Shown here: positions 16,557 to 24,993 of the stretch, piece after piece
Position numbering within the stretch: position 1 is the first letter of the stretch
Layout: every line of letters begins with the position of its first letter
Source of the DNA: Calothrix sp. HK-06
Lineage (GTDB): Bacteria; Cyanobacteriota; Cyanobacteriia; Cyanobacteriales; Nostocaceae
Direction: 5' to 3'
Assembly (NCBI RefSeq): GCF_001904745.1
Contig: NZ_MRCD01000018.1
Coordinates: 1 to 64,000 of the forward strand
DNA: 64,000 bases
Program-made: the position numbers and the translations under genes
Notes under the pieces: generated by a model
What the model saw: only the letters and a program-made list of their open reading frames with translations
Database searches by the model: none
Told to the model about the DNA's origin: nothing

Positions 16557-16829
16557 TTAACCTTGATTGGGATTTAGCGACATATTGCGTATTATACGGT
16601 TAACTAAGCTTAAATAATCGTCTAATTCTTCATAGCTATCTAATTCGTTTTCTTCATCTTCTGTTAGAGAAGACTCACGACCGCGCGCTATTAATGTTTC
16701 AATTCGTTCTATTACAGTAGCAGAAGCGCGGAAAATTGGTACACCTTCGACTAATTCAATGCGAACGGCGCCGTCTAAGGGTAAATTATTGGGTAAATGT
16801 TCTAATTTAATAGGTAAATTATTCGTCAT
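16557..16829 (-). CDS. Small partner protein of the HNH endonuclease
   Basis: The 90-aa version starting MTNNLPIKLEHLPN is preferred over a longer frame, because homologous partner genes are of similar size. The C-terminal half, LTEDEENELDSYEELDDYL, has the same pattern of acidic and leucine residues as the partner of the second HNH gene (21758-22053). Each HNH gene is directly preceded by such a partner, which suggests a two-gene module, perhaps with the partner guiding or restraining the nuclease (inference). Confidence 0.6.
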   Translation of the reverse strand: MTNNLPIKLEHLPNNLPLDGAVRIELVEGVPIFRASATVIERIETLIARGRESSLTEDEENELDSYEELDDYLSLVNRIIRNMSLNPNQG

Positions 16830-16974
16830 AGTGTTTTGTTTAAAGGCACAAGTTTTTACTACCAATCACTATCATTACAAAAATCTTCAATTTGTTTCAA
16901 TAAATAAACAGTGTGTTAGTAGAGACACAATATGCAACAATAGTGGCTTTGACATCTATATATATAAAGCTAAC

Positions 16975-18432
16975 TTGAACGCGACTAACGACATTGGACA
17001 AAAGCTCTGGAACCTTTGCCACGTCCTTCGGGACGACGGTATTACTTACCTACAGTACGTTACAGAGCTAACCTACCTGCTGTTTCTCAAAATGGCACAG
17101 GAGACAGGTACAGAAACACAGCTTCCCCAAGGGTATCGCTGGAAAGACTTAGTTTCTAAAGATGGTATTGAACAGCTAAACTTTTACCGCGCGCTACTTC
17201 TACAATTGGGAACCAATGGTTCACAACGTGTACAAAACATATTTGTTAACTCCCAAACTGCGCTCAAACAACCGCGTATACTCAAAAAATTGGTAACTAG
17301 TATTGATGAGTTGGACTGGTACTCAGCTAAGGAAGAGGGGTTAGGTGATTTATACGAAGACTTATTAGAGCGTAACGCATCCGAGAAAAAATCCGGCGCC
17401 GGACAATATTTTACACCACGTCCTCTCATCGATTGCATGGTGGAGTTAATTAAACCCCAGGCAGGAGAAATGGTACAGGACCCGGCCGCAGGAACTGGGG
17501 GGTTCCTAATTGCGAGTGATAGATATATAAAACGTCACACAGATGATTTATTTGACCTTACGGAAGCGGAACAATCTTTCCAACGCTATCAAGCTTTCTA
17601 CGGAATTGAATTAGTACAGGATGCTCATCGGTTGTTACTGATGAATATGTTATTACATGGCATTGAAAGCGAAGTTTCTTTGGGTGATACGTTATCTAGT
17701 GACGGGCAAGGACTACCCAAAGCTGATGTTATTCTAACTAACCCCCCATTTGGTACAAAGAAAGGTGGTGGTTTACCAACGCGCGATGATTTTACTTTTC
17801 CTACCAGTAATAAACAGCTAGCGTTTCTACAACATATATATAGAGGGTTAAAACCTGGAGGACGCGCGGCAGTTGTATTACCTGATAACGTATTGTTTGA
17901 AGACGGGCAAGGTCGTAACATCCGCGCTGACTTGATGGATAAGTGCAACCTACACACCATATTGAGATTACCTACAGGGATATTCTACGCTCAAGGTGTG
18001 AAAACTAATGTGTTATTCTTCCAGCGTGGCGCCAGTGATAAGGGTAACACGAAGTCGGTATGGTTTTATGATATGCGTACTAACATGCCAGCTTTTGGTA
18101 AACGCACACCTTTAACCAAAGAGCATTTTAAACCGTTTGAATTAGCTTATGGTGATGACCCATATGGTGACAGTGCGCGGGTGGATGAAGGTGAAAGTGG
18201 GAGATGGCGCCGTTTTACCAGGGAAGAAATATCTAAACGTGGAGAAAACCTAGATATTACCTGGTTACGGGATGAAAGCTTACAGTCAGGGGATAATTTA
18301 CCGGAACCGGAAATTATTGCTGCTGAGATAATGACCAAGCTGCAAACTGCGATGGATGAGATGCAAGCGTTAATGCTGCTATTGGAAGGAGACCCAGAAA
18401 CCGAAGCGGAGACGGAAGCGTTATTAGAATGA
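16975..18432 (+). CDS. hsdM: Type I restriction-modification DNA methyltransferase, M subunit
   Basis: HsdM methylates adenine in the DNA target with S-adenosylmethionine. The N-terminal helical domain (HsdM_N) begins NATNDIGQKLWNLCHVLRDD. The methylase has motif I DPAAGTGGF (about 168) and the catalytic motif IV NPPFG (about 255). I chose the TTG at 16975, giving 485 aa, because upstream codons of the same frame run into the divergent partner gene and lack family similarity. No hsdS specificity gene follows; a Uma2 gene does. A repeat has inserted exactly at its stop codon. hsdR is 10 kb upstream. Confidence 0.85.
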   Translation: MNATNDIGQKLWNLCHVLRDDGITYLQYVTELTYLLFLKMAQETGTETQLPQGYRWKDLVSKDGIEQLNFYRALLLQLGTNGSQRVQNIFVNSQTALKQPRILKKLVTSIDELDWYSAKEEGLGDLYEDLLERNASEKKSGAGQYFTPRPLIDCMVELIKPQAGEMVQDPAAGTGGFLIASDRYIKRHTDDLFDLTEAEQSFQRYQAFYGIELVQDAHRLLLMNMLLHGIESEVSLGDTLSSDGQGLPKADVILTNPPFGTKKGGGLPTRDDFTFPTSNKQLAFLQHIYRGLKPGGRAAVVLPDNVLFEDGQGRNIRADLMDKCNLHTILRLPTGIFYAQGVKTNVLFFQRGASDKGNTKSVWFYDMRTNMPAFGKRTPLTKEHFKPFELAYGDDPYGDSARVDEGESGRWRRFTREEISKRGENLDITWLRDESLQSGDNLPEPEIIAAEIMTKLQTAMDEMQALMLLLEGDPETEAETEALLE

Positions 18433-18536
18433 AACTTTCTTACCTCTGCGCTCTCTGTGTCTCTGTGGTAAATAAATTATTTCACCACAGAGACGCAGAG
18501 TACACAGAGAGGGAGAAATAGAAGCGTTATTAGAAT
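18415..18536. repeat. Dispersed inverted repeat inserted at the hsdM stop, flanked by 16-bp direct repeats
   Basis: GAAGCGTTATTAGAAT occurs at 18415-18430 (end of hsdM) and again at 18521-18536. Between them is an inverted repeat with CTCTGTGGT and ACCACAGAG arms, a known type of cyanobacterial interspersed repeat. The second copy carries a stop (TAG), so the insertion left the last HsdM residues unchanged. Confidence 0.7.
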
Positions 18537-18573
18537 AGAGATAAACAAAATCAAAAAGTTGGGAAGGGAATAT

Positions 18574-19179
18574 ATGACCGCACAACTTCCATTGACAACA
18601 GAAATTAGCCCAATGGTGATACAATTTCATCCAATTGTGTCGCTGACAGATGACCAGTTTTATGATTTTTGTCAGCTTAATAAAAATTACCATATTGAGC
18701 GCAGCGCAACTGGAGAAGTTATATTTATGTCTCCCACGGGTACAGAAACCGACCAACGTAATTTTGATTTAATAGTGCAACTAGGTATATGGGTAAAACA
18801 AGATAATACAGGGGTTGGGTTTGGTTCAAGCGGTAGGTTTACATTACCATCAGGTGCGGTACGTTCCCCAGATGCAGCATGGGTAAAAAAGACACGTTGG
18901 GAAGCTATACCCGTAGCAAAACGTAAAAAGTTTGCTCCTATCTGTCCGGAATTTGTAATTGAATTACGTTCGGAATCGGATGTTTTAAAAACTTTAAAAG
19001 ATAAGATGGAAGAGTATATAACAAATGGTGCTTTGTTAGGGTGGTTGATTGATAGAGTTAACCGTAAAGTTTATATTTATCGTCCTAATACTGCGGTTGA
19101 AGAGTTAAATAATCCTGCTACGTTAAGTGGGGAAGATGTATTACCTGGGTTTGTATTGGAGTTGAGTACGGTTTGGTAA
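18574..19179 (+). CDS. Uma2-family endonuclease (DUF820)
   Basis: This 201-aa protein is of the PD-(D/E)xK-like Uma2 family, which is greatly expanded in cyanobacteria. Visible landmarks are SPDAAW (catalytic Asp), FVIELRSESD (catalytic Glu) and the GWLIDRVNRKVYIY core near the C-terminus. The ATG at 18574 follows GGGAAGGGAA. An in-frame TTG five codons upstream is less likely. It lies just downstream of hsdM, where a specificity gene might be expected. Its cellular role is not established. Confidence 0.8.
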   Translation: MTAQLPLTTEISPMVIQFHPIVSLTDDQFYDFCQLNKNYHIERSATGEVIFMSPTGTETDQRNFDLIVQLGIWVKQDNTGVGFGSSGRFTLPSGAVRSPDAAWVKKTRWEAIPVAKRKKFAPICPEFVIELRSESDVLKTLKDKMEEYITNGALLGWLIDRVNRKVYIYRPNTAVEELNNPATLSGEDVLPGFVLELSTVW

Positions 19180-19187
19180 ATGTTAAG

Positions 19188-19228
19188 AACCTCTCCCCCG
19201 ACCCCTCTCCTACTAGGAGAGGGGAGTA
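19188..19228. repeat. Dispersed GC-rich hairpin repeat
   Basis: CCCCTCTCC pairs with GGAGAGGGG over the loop TACTA. It is the same family as the insertion in hsdR and the copies at 47043-47140 and 54831-54930. It lies between the convergent Uma2 and aspartyl-protease genes and may end transcription on either side. Confidence 0.65.
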
Positions 19229-19237
19229 TGTTTTTTA

Positions 19238-19603
19238 TTAACTACCAAGTGTTAAAATTCCTAGTGACATATCAACAACTAATCGACGAGTTGTTAACCA
19301 CTGTAAACCAATTAAAATTTCTGATAAACCTTCACCAACATGAACGGGTATATCGAATTCTTGACCATCAATTCGCACTTTACCTGCGTATATATCAAAG
19401 TTAAAATCCCCCCTTGCGGTACGCATCATTTGCCGCTCTAAACGTACCCACTCAAGTCCATCTAAGTCTTGCTTATCCATTGCCAGCCAGTAAGAAAAGC
19501 CTGTATCAAGCATCACATTGGCAGCAAAATCTAAACCATCCGATGCGATTAAATCTATTGAGAAAAACAAAGTATTTTCATCACCAAAAAATCCAGAAAT
19601 CAT
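19238..19603 (-). CDS. Retropepsin-like aspartyl protease
   Basis: This 121-aa protein has a single catalytic motif MLDTGFSYW (D-T-G near residue 32) and a later hydrophobic-hydrophobic-Gly motif (EILIGLQWL), as in single-domain, dimeric retropepsin-like proteases. Its start overlaps the stop of the upstream gene at 19600 by 4 nt (ATGA), so the two are translationally coupled. The substrate is unknown. Confidence 0.7.
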   Translation of the reverse strand: MISGFFGDENTLFFSIDLIASDGLDFAANVMLDTGFSYWLAMDKQDLDGLEWVRLERQMMRTARGDFNFDIYAGKVRIDGQEFDIPVHVGEGLSEILIGLQWLTTRRLVVDMSLGILTLGS

Positions 19604-19917
19604 ATACTACCGCAAGTCCCTGTTTCATTAATTCGGAAGACTTGTGGTATTTTACCAGGATGCTTGTCCCGACATTGCGCTGAAGCTACGGATGAATCTT
19701 TATCTACAAAATATTCTCCGCTATCTGGTTCAACTGCAATGAACCAGTTGTAATGCGTTTTAATTAATTCTGGCTTAACACGATTAAAAACAGGTAGAGC
19801 GCGCTGGTAAAATTCTTCCTGCTCTGCTCTCCATTTAGCTTTTTGTTCTTCCGTCCATTGAATTTCGGGAAAAATTCTTCCCCGTCGTGCTGTACGAGAT
19901 GTTTTAGCTTCCGTCAT
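19600..19917 (-). CDS. Small conserved protein coupled to the aspartyl protease
   Basis: This 105-aa protein starts MTEAKTSRTARRGRIFPEIQ and contains HYNWFIAVEPDSGEYFVD. Paralogues lie at 42204-42521 and, truncated, at 46035-46256. In this copy the HYNWF domain is followed by a short C-terminal extension. The 4-nt overlap with the protease gene suggests a pair. No biochemical function is known to me. Confidence 0.65.
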   Translation of the reverse strand: MTEAKTSRTARRGRIFPEIQWTEEQKAKWRAEQEEFYQRALPVFNRVKPELIKTHYNWFIAVEPDSGEYFVDKDSSVASAQCRDKHPGKIPQVFRINETGTCGSI

Positions 19918-20278
19918 AGCTTTTGATTATCCCACATAAAGCAATGCTTAGATTTTACCTTATTTGTAGCTATAAAATCACTGGCGCCTATATGTAACGT
20001 ATTATGTATAGTACTTTTTTGCTATCAATGTGTAACTGAATATAACGCTAAGAAGCGGGTATGAACGTATGAGCGGGCGCCTACACAATTAATATCGGGT
20101 TTACCGTACCAAGATTATTCGTATTAACATCACCTCTAAATATCTGTTCGGTTTTCATTAACATAAAAGTGATATAAGCCGTATTTCCAAGCATTCCAAG
20201 GTTTATTACTATAAGAACATAACGAAACGATATACAGAACTAATTAATCGATACCTACTTGAAGAGGAGGCAACCAAA
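19918..20278. other. hspA: Promoter region of the heat-shock gene
   Basis: The region holds two GGCGCC sites (about 19983 and 20077) and the strong Shine-Dalgarno GAGGAGG just before 20279. I did not find a CIRCE element. Confidence 0.4.
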
Positions 20279-20707
20279 ATGTTAGCACGTTATAATCCTT
20301 GGGAAGAAATGAACGCAGTTACTCGTCAGCTAGATTCATTATTTCAAGAAATGCAGGCGCCTACATTTAAAACTCCTGCTGCTGAACTACATGAAACTGA
20401 CGAAGCAGTACATCTCAAATTAGAATTACCTGGTGTTGAAGCCAAAGATGTAGATATTGAAGTTACCGAAAACGCTGTTAAAGTAGTTGCTGAACGTAAG
20501 ACTGAAAGTAAGACTGAAGAAAAAGGCAGAACCAGAAGCGAATTTTATTACGGCAAGTTCCAACGTGTAATTCCCCTACGCGCGCGTATTCAAAACACTG
20601 CCGTAACAGCAGAATACAAAGATGGTATTTTAAACTTGACATTACCTAAATCAGAAGCTGAAAAGAACAAGGTAGTCAAAGTAAACCTTAGCGAAGCAAC
20701 CGCATAA
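20279..20707 (+). CDS. hspA: Small heat-shock protein, Hsp20/alpha-crystallin family
   Basis: This 142-aa chaperone holds unfolded proteins and membranes during stress. The N-terminal arm MLARYNPWEEMNAVTRQLD is typical of cyanobacterial class A Hsp17. The alpha-crystallin domain spans about 40-130 (VHLKLELPGVEAKDVDIEV ... YKDGILNLTLPK). The C-terminal I/V-x-I/V motif is replaced by VVKVNL. The start has a strong Shine-Dalgarno, and a terminator follows at 20744-20774. Confidence 0.9.
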   Translation: MLARYNPWEEMNAVTRQLDSLFQEMQAPTFKTPAAELHETDEAVHLKLELPGVEAKDVDIEVTENAVKVVAERKTESKTEEKGRTRSEFYYGKFQRVIPLRARIQNTAVTAEYKDGILNLTLPKSEAEKNKVVKVNLSEATA

Positions 20708-20743
20708 TTAATCAGGCAATTGACTAAAATGTGACATTTGGCG

Positions 20744-20774
20744 CCCAGTCTCTCAAGTAGAGGCTGGGTTTTTT
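20744..20774 (+). terminator. Terminator of hspA, GGCGCC-headed family
   Basis: CCCAGTCTCT pairs with AGAGGCTGGG over a 5-nt loop, followed by six T. The left arm is part of GGCGCCCA. The same design recurs at 48687-48718 and 56915-56950. Confidence 0.8.
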
Positions 20775-20973
20775 GTTTATATAGTCCCTACATTACGTGA
20801 CATTGAAGCGGCGCCTGCTGGTGGGGGACACGTAAGGTGGTGGCAGTCAAGTTCCTTTACCTGACTGCGTTTCAGCTATAGGATTTGAATTGTCCCCCAC
20901 CTGCCCACCAAAAACAGAATTTTGTATCTCTGTTTTTGGATTTTGCATGTGATTGTTATTTTCTGGAGTTGAA

Positions 20974-21168
20974 TCATTTTTTTGAGAAAAGGTGGGGGAG
21001 GTGGGGGACATCTCTTGTAAGTCCTGTTGAGTAAGGGTTTTCTGTCCCCACCTCGTCCCTCACCTCGTCCCCCACCTTCAGTTTTGTTTGATTTAATTGA
21101 CCATACTTCGTTCTCAAGAGTAAAAATTTTCCAGTTATAGGAGCATTCACTACTTCCCGCTCCATCAC
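20974..21168 (-). pseudogene. Possible C-terminal remnant of a plasmid/phage primase-type protein
   Basis: This is a 64-codon frame (MMEREVVNAPITGKFLLLRT...) with the repeated GDEVRDEVGTE segment and a DVPHLPHLF end. Around it, GGTGGGGGACA-like stretches recur on both strands (20820-21080), as expected from a Pro-rich C-terminal linker. It has the look of the tail of a larger replication protein whose body is missing. I cannot confirm the family. Confidence 0.3.
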
Positions 21169-21289
21169 AGAACCCTTACACCGTCAGCATTTACAAAAAA
21201 ACTTTAATAAAAATCTGGAATTATACTTTACACTTCGGTATCTAAAACCATCAATAAATTCAACCACAAAACTTTTAGGAGTTACAGAA

Positions 21290-21574
21290 GTGCAAACATT
21301 AGATAGAGAACAACTTACCCCCTGCCACAGAATGCCAGTTTTACGCCGTGATGACAAACAAAAATCACCCTTAGAAGGTGTAAAAGTATTACAAAAACGC
21401 TTACAACATTATGGTTTTACTTCATTAAAAGCTGATGGTTTCTTTGGTAAGAAAACAGAAGATGCAGTCAAAGACTTTCAAGGCAGAAGCGAAGACCCTT
21501 CATTTCCCGTAGATGGAATAGTTGGCCCTCTAACATGGGAAGCTTTAGGCGCCTGCATGGTTATTACCCCATAA
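21290..21574 (+). CDS. Peptidoglycan-binding domain protein
   Basis: This 94-aa protein consists almost wholly of a PG_binding_1 domain: VKVLQKRLQHYGF, ADGFFGKKTEDAVKDFQ and VDGIVGPLTWEAL. There is no signal peptide. It starts at a GTG after AGGAGTTACAGAA. It is a distant relative of the three tandem proteins at 53.6-54.8 kb. A terminator follows. Cytoplasmic PG-binding-fold proteins of this size are common in cyanobacteria and have no assigned role. Confidence 0.75.
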   Translation: MQTLDREQLTPCHRMPVLRRDDKQKSPLEGVKVLQKRLQHYGFTSLKADGFFGKKTEDAVKDFQGRSEDPSFPVDGIVGPLTWEALGACMVITP

Positions 21575-21637
21575 CAAATATTTACCGCTTCAAAGTATGT
21601 ATAAATTCTGTTTTAATAAATATTAACTTAAATCCTA

Positions 21638-21676
21638 AAAACCCTGACTTCAATTAAGATATAGTCAGGGTTTTTG
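21638..21676 (+). terminator. Rho-independent terminator
   Basis: AAACCCTGACT pairs with AGTCAGGGTTT across a 13-nt loop, then TTTTG. It ends the peptidoglycan-binding gene. Confidence 0.8.
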
Positions 21677-21757
21677 TTTATATATCTAATCTCAGTCGCT
21701 TGATATTGCTCCATAATAATGTTGATACAGAGTTGTCCTAAATATATAAACGCCTAT

Positions 21758-22053
21758 ATGCCAGCAGAAACCGTAACCCTACAAATACCAGAAATTATTT
21801 ATACCAGGTTGATAAACACAGCAAAAGCTACCCATCGTCCCCTAGAAGAAGTAATACTGCGCGCGCTAGCAAAACAGCCCAAGATATGGAACAATACAAC
21901 ATATTGCTTGAAGGTAACTCAAACGGTACTCTAAGTAAGGAAGAACATTTAGAGTTAATGGCACTGCGGCATGAAATGGACGCTTTTATGTTATGTAAAG
22001 CCCAGGCAGCAGTATTACTCCGGTGGCGAGGACATAATATACAAAGTCGGTAA
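21758..22053 (+). pseudogene. Partner gene of the second HNH endonuclease, frameshifted
   Basis: The first part from the ATG at 21758 reads MPAETVTLQIPEIIYTRLIN ... LEEVILRAL. The second part, in another frame from about 21886 to 22053, reads MEQYNILLEGNSNGTLS ... AVLLRWRGHN. Together they form a protein type that in cyanobacteria commonly precedes HNH genes, but with a central deletion or shift next to GCGCGC at 21860-21866. It lies 6 bp before the HNH start. Confidence 0.6.
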
Positions 22054-22059
22054 ATAATA

Positions 22060-22461
22060 GTGTCTACATATATTTCTGAAAGTTTAAGAAATCAAATTGC
22101 ATCGAAAGACTCTTCACGGTGTTGTTATTGTTTAACTACAGAAGCTAACAGTGCTATACCCATGACGTATGACCATATTAAACCTGTATCTAAAAATGGG
22201 GAAACAAGTTTTGAAAATCTTTGTCTAGCTTGCCGTACATGTAACGAGTTTAAAGGTGACGCGACCGAAACTATTGACCCATTATCGGGAGAAACTGTAC
22301 CCCTTTTTAATCCTCGTACCCAAAAATGGACAGAACATTTTGCCTGGAGTCTTGATGGTACAAGGGTGGAAGGTTTAACGGCTGTTGGTAGAGCCACAGT
22401 TGCGCGCTTACGAATGAATAACCCGGTAGTTTATCATGGTAGCCCTCATGGAGGAGACTGA
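22060..22461 (+). CDS. HNH endonuclease, second copy
   Basis: This 133-aa homologue of the protein at 16115-16555 has a first zinc pair CCYC, TYDHIKPVSKNGETSFENL (the D-H and N of the motif) and a second pair CRTC. The same tail, FNPRTQKWTEHFAWS, is present. The start is a GTG directly after the broken partner gene. Its last residues (VVYHGSPHGGD) run into non-homologous DNA. Confidence 0.75.
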   Translation: MSTYISESLRNQIASKDSSRCCYCLTTEANSAIPMTYDHIKPVSKNGETSFENLCLACRTCNEFKGDATETIDPLSGETVPLFNPRTQKWTEHFAWSLDGTRVEGLTAVGRATVARLRMNNPVVYHGSPHGGD

Positions 22462-23121
22462 ATATCAAATCCGTAAAGCGGGGATGAAAGCGGTAACAGG
22501 CGGTAATTGCTGAAAGCGCCAACCGCAAGCAAGAGTTCATGGGGAGAGCAAGCGAAATGTTGTTGAGCCATCGTAAAATCTCACCAAGGGATATAAGCTT
22601 GTGTTTCGGACAAGCTTAGATTTCGAGGGTTTAAGGCACAGCATGAATCATAACAGTATAGAATGGGGTATTTTATCTCAAACCTAGGTTTTATAAGGGT
22701 TTTGGCTAGCCGTTTAAATCTTTGTGAGAAATCCGGGAATAGTATATTCACATATTTAGAGACTTAATACATTTACACTAACCGAATAAAAGCTAGTGAT
22801 ATTACTGTTGTTATATGTAAATAATAAACAATATATTAAAAAAAGCTAGTTGGAAAGGCAGGTGATTTCAGGGTTCAAGCAGTTTTAAATTAATTTCAAT
22901 ATATTTGATCAAATATAAAAATTTTTACAAAATTTTTATAGTAAGAGTAACAATTAAATCGAATTTTCTTTTGGATAGGAATAGTCTTTTAATTGTTTTT
23001 AGTTATAGTTTTCAATTTTAGCATAAACTTGAAAAGACATCTTACCCTGTTTGTAGAACATAATCTAAATATAAGAAAATAATTGTTGAATTTCAAAATA
23101 ACAATTGGGGCATCTTGAATA
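22462..23121. other. Long region before the biosynthetic cluster
   Basis: 22480-22640 is relatively GC-rich and may be the edge of an old insertion. 22750-23120 is AT-rich and should contain the promoter of the cluster. I recognise no gene or RNA here. Confidence 0.4.
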
Positions 23122-24948
23122 ATGATTAAACCTCACTTTTCAACTTTAATTGAACTACTGCGCTATCGGTCAGTGCAACAACCGAATAAAAAAGCGTATA
23201 CCTTTCTCGAAGATGGGCATATAGAAGCCAATCACCTAACTTACCAACAATTAGATCAAGAAGCTAAAGCAATTGCAGCACAACTTCAAAAGTTGCTATC
23301 ATGTGGCGAACGGGTACTTTTAATATACCCACAAGGGTTGGAAGTTATCGCAGCATTTTATGGTTGTCTCTATGCTGAAGTTATTGCTATTCCGGTACCT
23401 CCTCCCGATCCTGCCCGTTTGAAAAAAACTCTTCCTAGGCTACAGGCAGTGATTCAGGATACGCAAGCCTCTTTGATAGCCACCACATCCCAAATAAAAT
23501 TCGGCGTTGAGCCATTATTCTCGCAAATCGCAGAATTTCAGTCTTTGAAATGGCTTGCGACTGATACAATTCCCGTAGAATTAGCCCAAGAATGGAAAGA
23601 GCCAGAAGTAAACAGTAATACTCTAGCATATTTGCAGTATACCTCTGGCTCAACCTCTGCACCCAAAGGTGTAATGATTAGTCATGGAAACTTGATGTAC
23701 ACTTGTGCCAGTTCAAACGAAGGTGTACAATTTACTCCAGAGAGCAACATTACAACATGGTTACCTTATTTTCATGACTACGGGCTAGTTGCAGGGCTAA
23801 TACAACCATTGTATGCAGATATACCTTGTTTCTTGATGTCACCCTTAGCATTTATTAAACGCCCGGAACGATGGCTGCAAGCGATTTCACGCTACCGTAG
23901 TACTTATAGCGCTGGTGCTAACTTTGCTTACGAGTATTGCGTTCGTAAAATTACAGCGGAGCAACGTGAGGCATTAGACTTAAGTAGTTGGTGTGTAGCT
24001 ACAATTGGCGCCGAGCCTATTTCTCAAGAAACAGTGGAAAACTTTACAAACACTTTTAGGCAATGTGGCTTCCAAAAGAGTGCATTTGACCCAGGTTATG
24101 GATTGGCTGAAGCCACCCTTACAGTATCCTGTGCCCTCAAAGTGAAGGATGAGCCGATTTTCCGTTCCTTTGTGGCAGCTGATTTAGAACAAAATTTGGT
24201 AGTTGAGGCTTGTAGGCAGGAATCAAAAGCAAGAATTAAAAAGCTTGCAGGATGTGGTCAACCTATACCTGGTACGAAAGTCATTATTGTTAATCCTGAA
24301 AAGCTAACTCAATGCTTACCTAATGAAGTGGGTGAAATTTGGGTGTCGGGACCTCACGTGGCTTTAGGCTACTGGAACAACCCTGAAGCTACAAAGCAAA
24401 CCTTTCATGCATATTTGACGGACACAAATGAGGGACCATTTTTACGGACAGGAGACTTGGGATTTTTAAAAGATGGCGAACTTTTTATCACAGGGCGCCT
24501 TAAAGATTTGATTATTGTAGGTGGGGCTAATCATTACCCTCAAGACATTGAATTAACAGTAGAAAAGTGCCACCCATCCATTCAATTACCTAACAGTAGC
24601 GCAACATTTTCCATAGATTTAGATGGAAGGGAAAAACTTGTTGTGGTTGTAGAGGTGGAATCTGGTTCTAAAGAGGAGCAGCGAGATGAGATAGAAGACT
24701 TTTTAATGGAGCGTTCTCAAAAAAGCCCCAATGTTTTAAATGTTGAAGAAGTAATTAAAACAATTACACAGGCAATATTGCAACATCACGAGTTAAGGGT
24801 TTATGCGGTTGTACTAGTAGAGTCGGGAAGTATTCCTAAAACTGATAGTGGTAAAATTCAGCGCTCTGCCTGCCGAAAAAGCTTCCTCAAAAATAGTTTA
24901 ACAGTTGTGGCAGAGTGGCACGATAATTCTTTATTTAACATACCCTAA
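23122..24948 (+). CDS. Fatty acyl-AMP ligase (FAAL) 1
   Basis: This 608-aa stand-alone FAAL activates a fatty acid as acyl-AMP and hands it to an acyl carrier protein. The ATP-binding motif YTSGSTSAPKG is near residue 172. YFHDYGLVAG and the motifs LGYWNN and LRTGDLGFLKDGEL are characteristic of FAALs, and the C-terminal catalytic Lys region is KTDSGKIQRSACR. It has no fused ACP, so it likely loads the free ACP (31841) or the ACP of the oxoamine synthase fusion. It is the first gene of a 12-13 gene co-directional cluster and a close paralogue of the gene at 27016. Confidence 0.9.
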   Translation: MIKPHFSTLIELLRYRSVQQPNKKAYTFLEDGHIEANHLTYQQLDQEAKAIAAQLQKLLSCGERVLLIYPQGLEVIAAFYGCLYAEVIAIPVPPPDPARLKKTLPRLQAVIQDTQASLIATTSQIKFGVEPLFSQIAEFQSLKWLATDTIPVELAQEWKEPEVNSNTLAYLQYTSGSTSAPKGVMISHGNLMYTCASSNEGVQFTPESNITTWLPYFHDYGLVAGLIQPLYADIPCFLMSPLAFIKRPERWLQAISRYRSTYSAGANFAYEYCVRKITAEQREALDLSSWCVATIGAEPISQETVENFTNTFRQCGFQKSAFDPGYGLAEATLTVSCALKVKDEPIFRSFVAADLEQNLVVEACRQESKARIKKLAGCGQPIPGTKVIIVNPEKLTQCLPNEVGEIWVSGPHVALGYWNNPEATKQTFHAYLTDTNEGPFLRTGDLGFLKDGELFITGRLKDLIIVGGANHYPQDIELTVEKCHPSIQLPNSSATFSIDLDGREKLVVVVEVESGSKEEQRDEIEDFLMERSQKSPNVLNVEEVIKTITQAILQHHELRVYAVVLVESGSIPKTDSGKIQRSACRKSFLKNSLTVVAEWHDNSLFNIP

Positions 24949-24993
24949 CCACTATTTGTAAAAAAACAAAATTTTTCACATTTAAAAAATGAT

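Noticed and set aside
16759-16974. Upstream extension of hsdM
   Set aside because: The extra 72 codons are antisense to the HNH partner gene and do not resemble HsdM; the family start begins near 16975.
19180-19404. Plus-strand frame beginning MLRTSPPTPLLLGEG
   Set aside because: Its start is the translated dispersed repeat, and the rest is antisense to the aspartyl protease gene.
22480-22640. Possible group II intron or maturase fragment before the cluster
   Set aside because: No domain V or VI, no reverse-transcriptase frame and no clear boundary were found.
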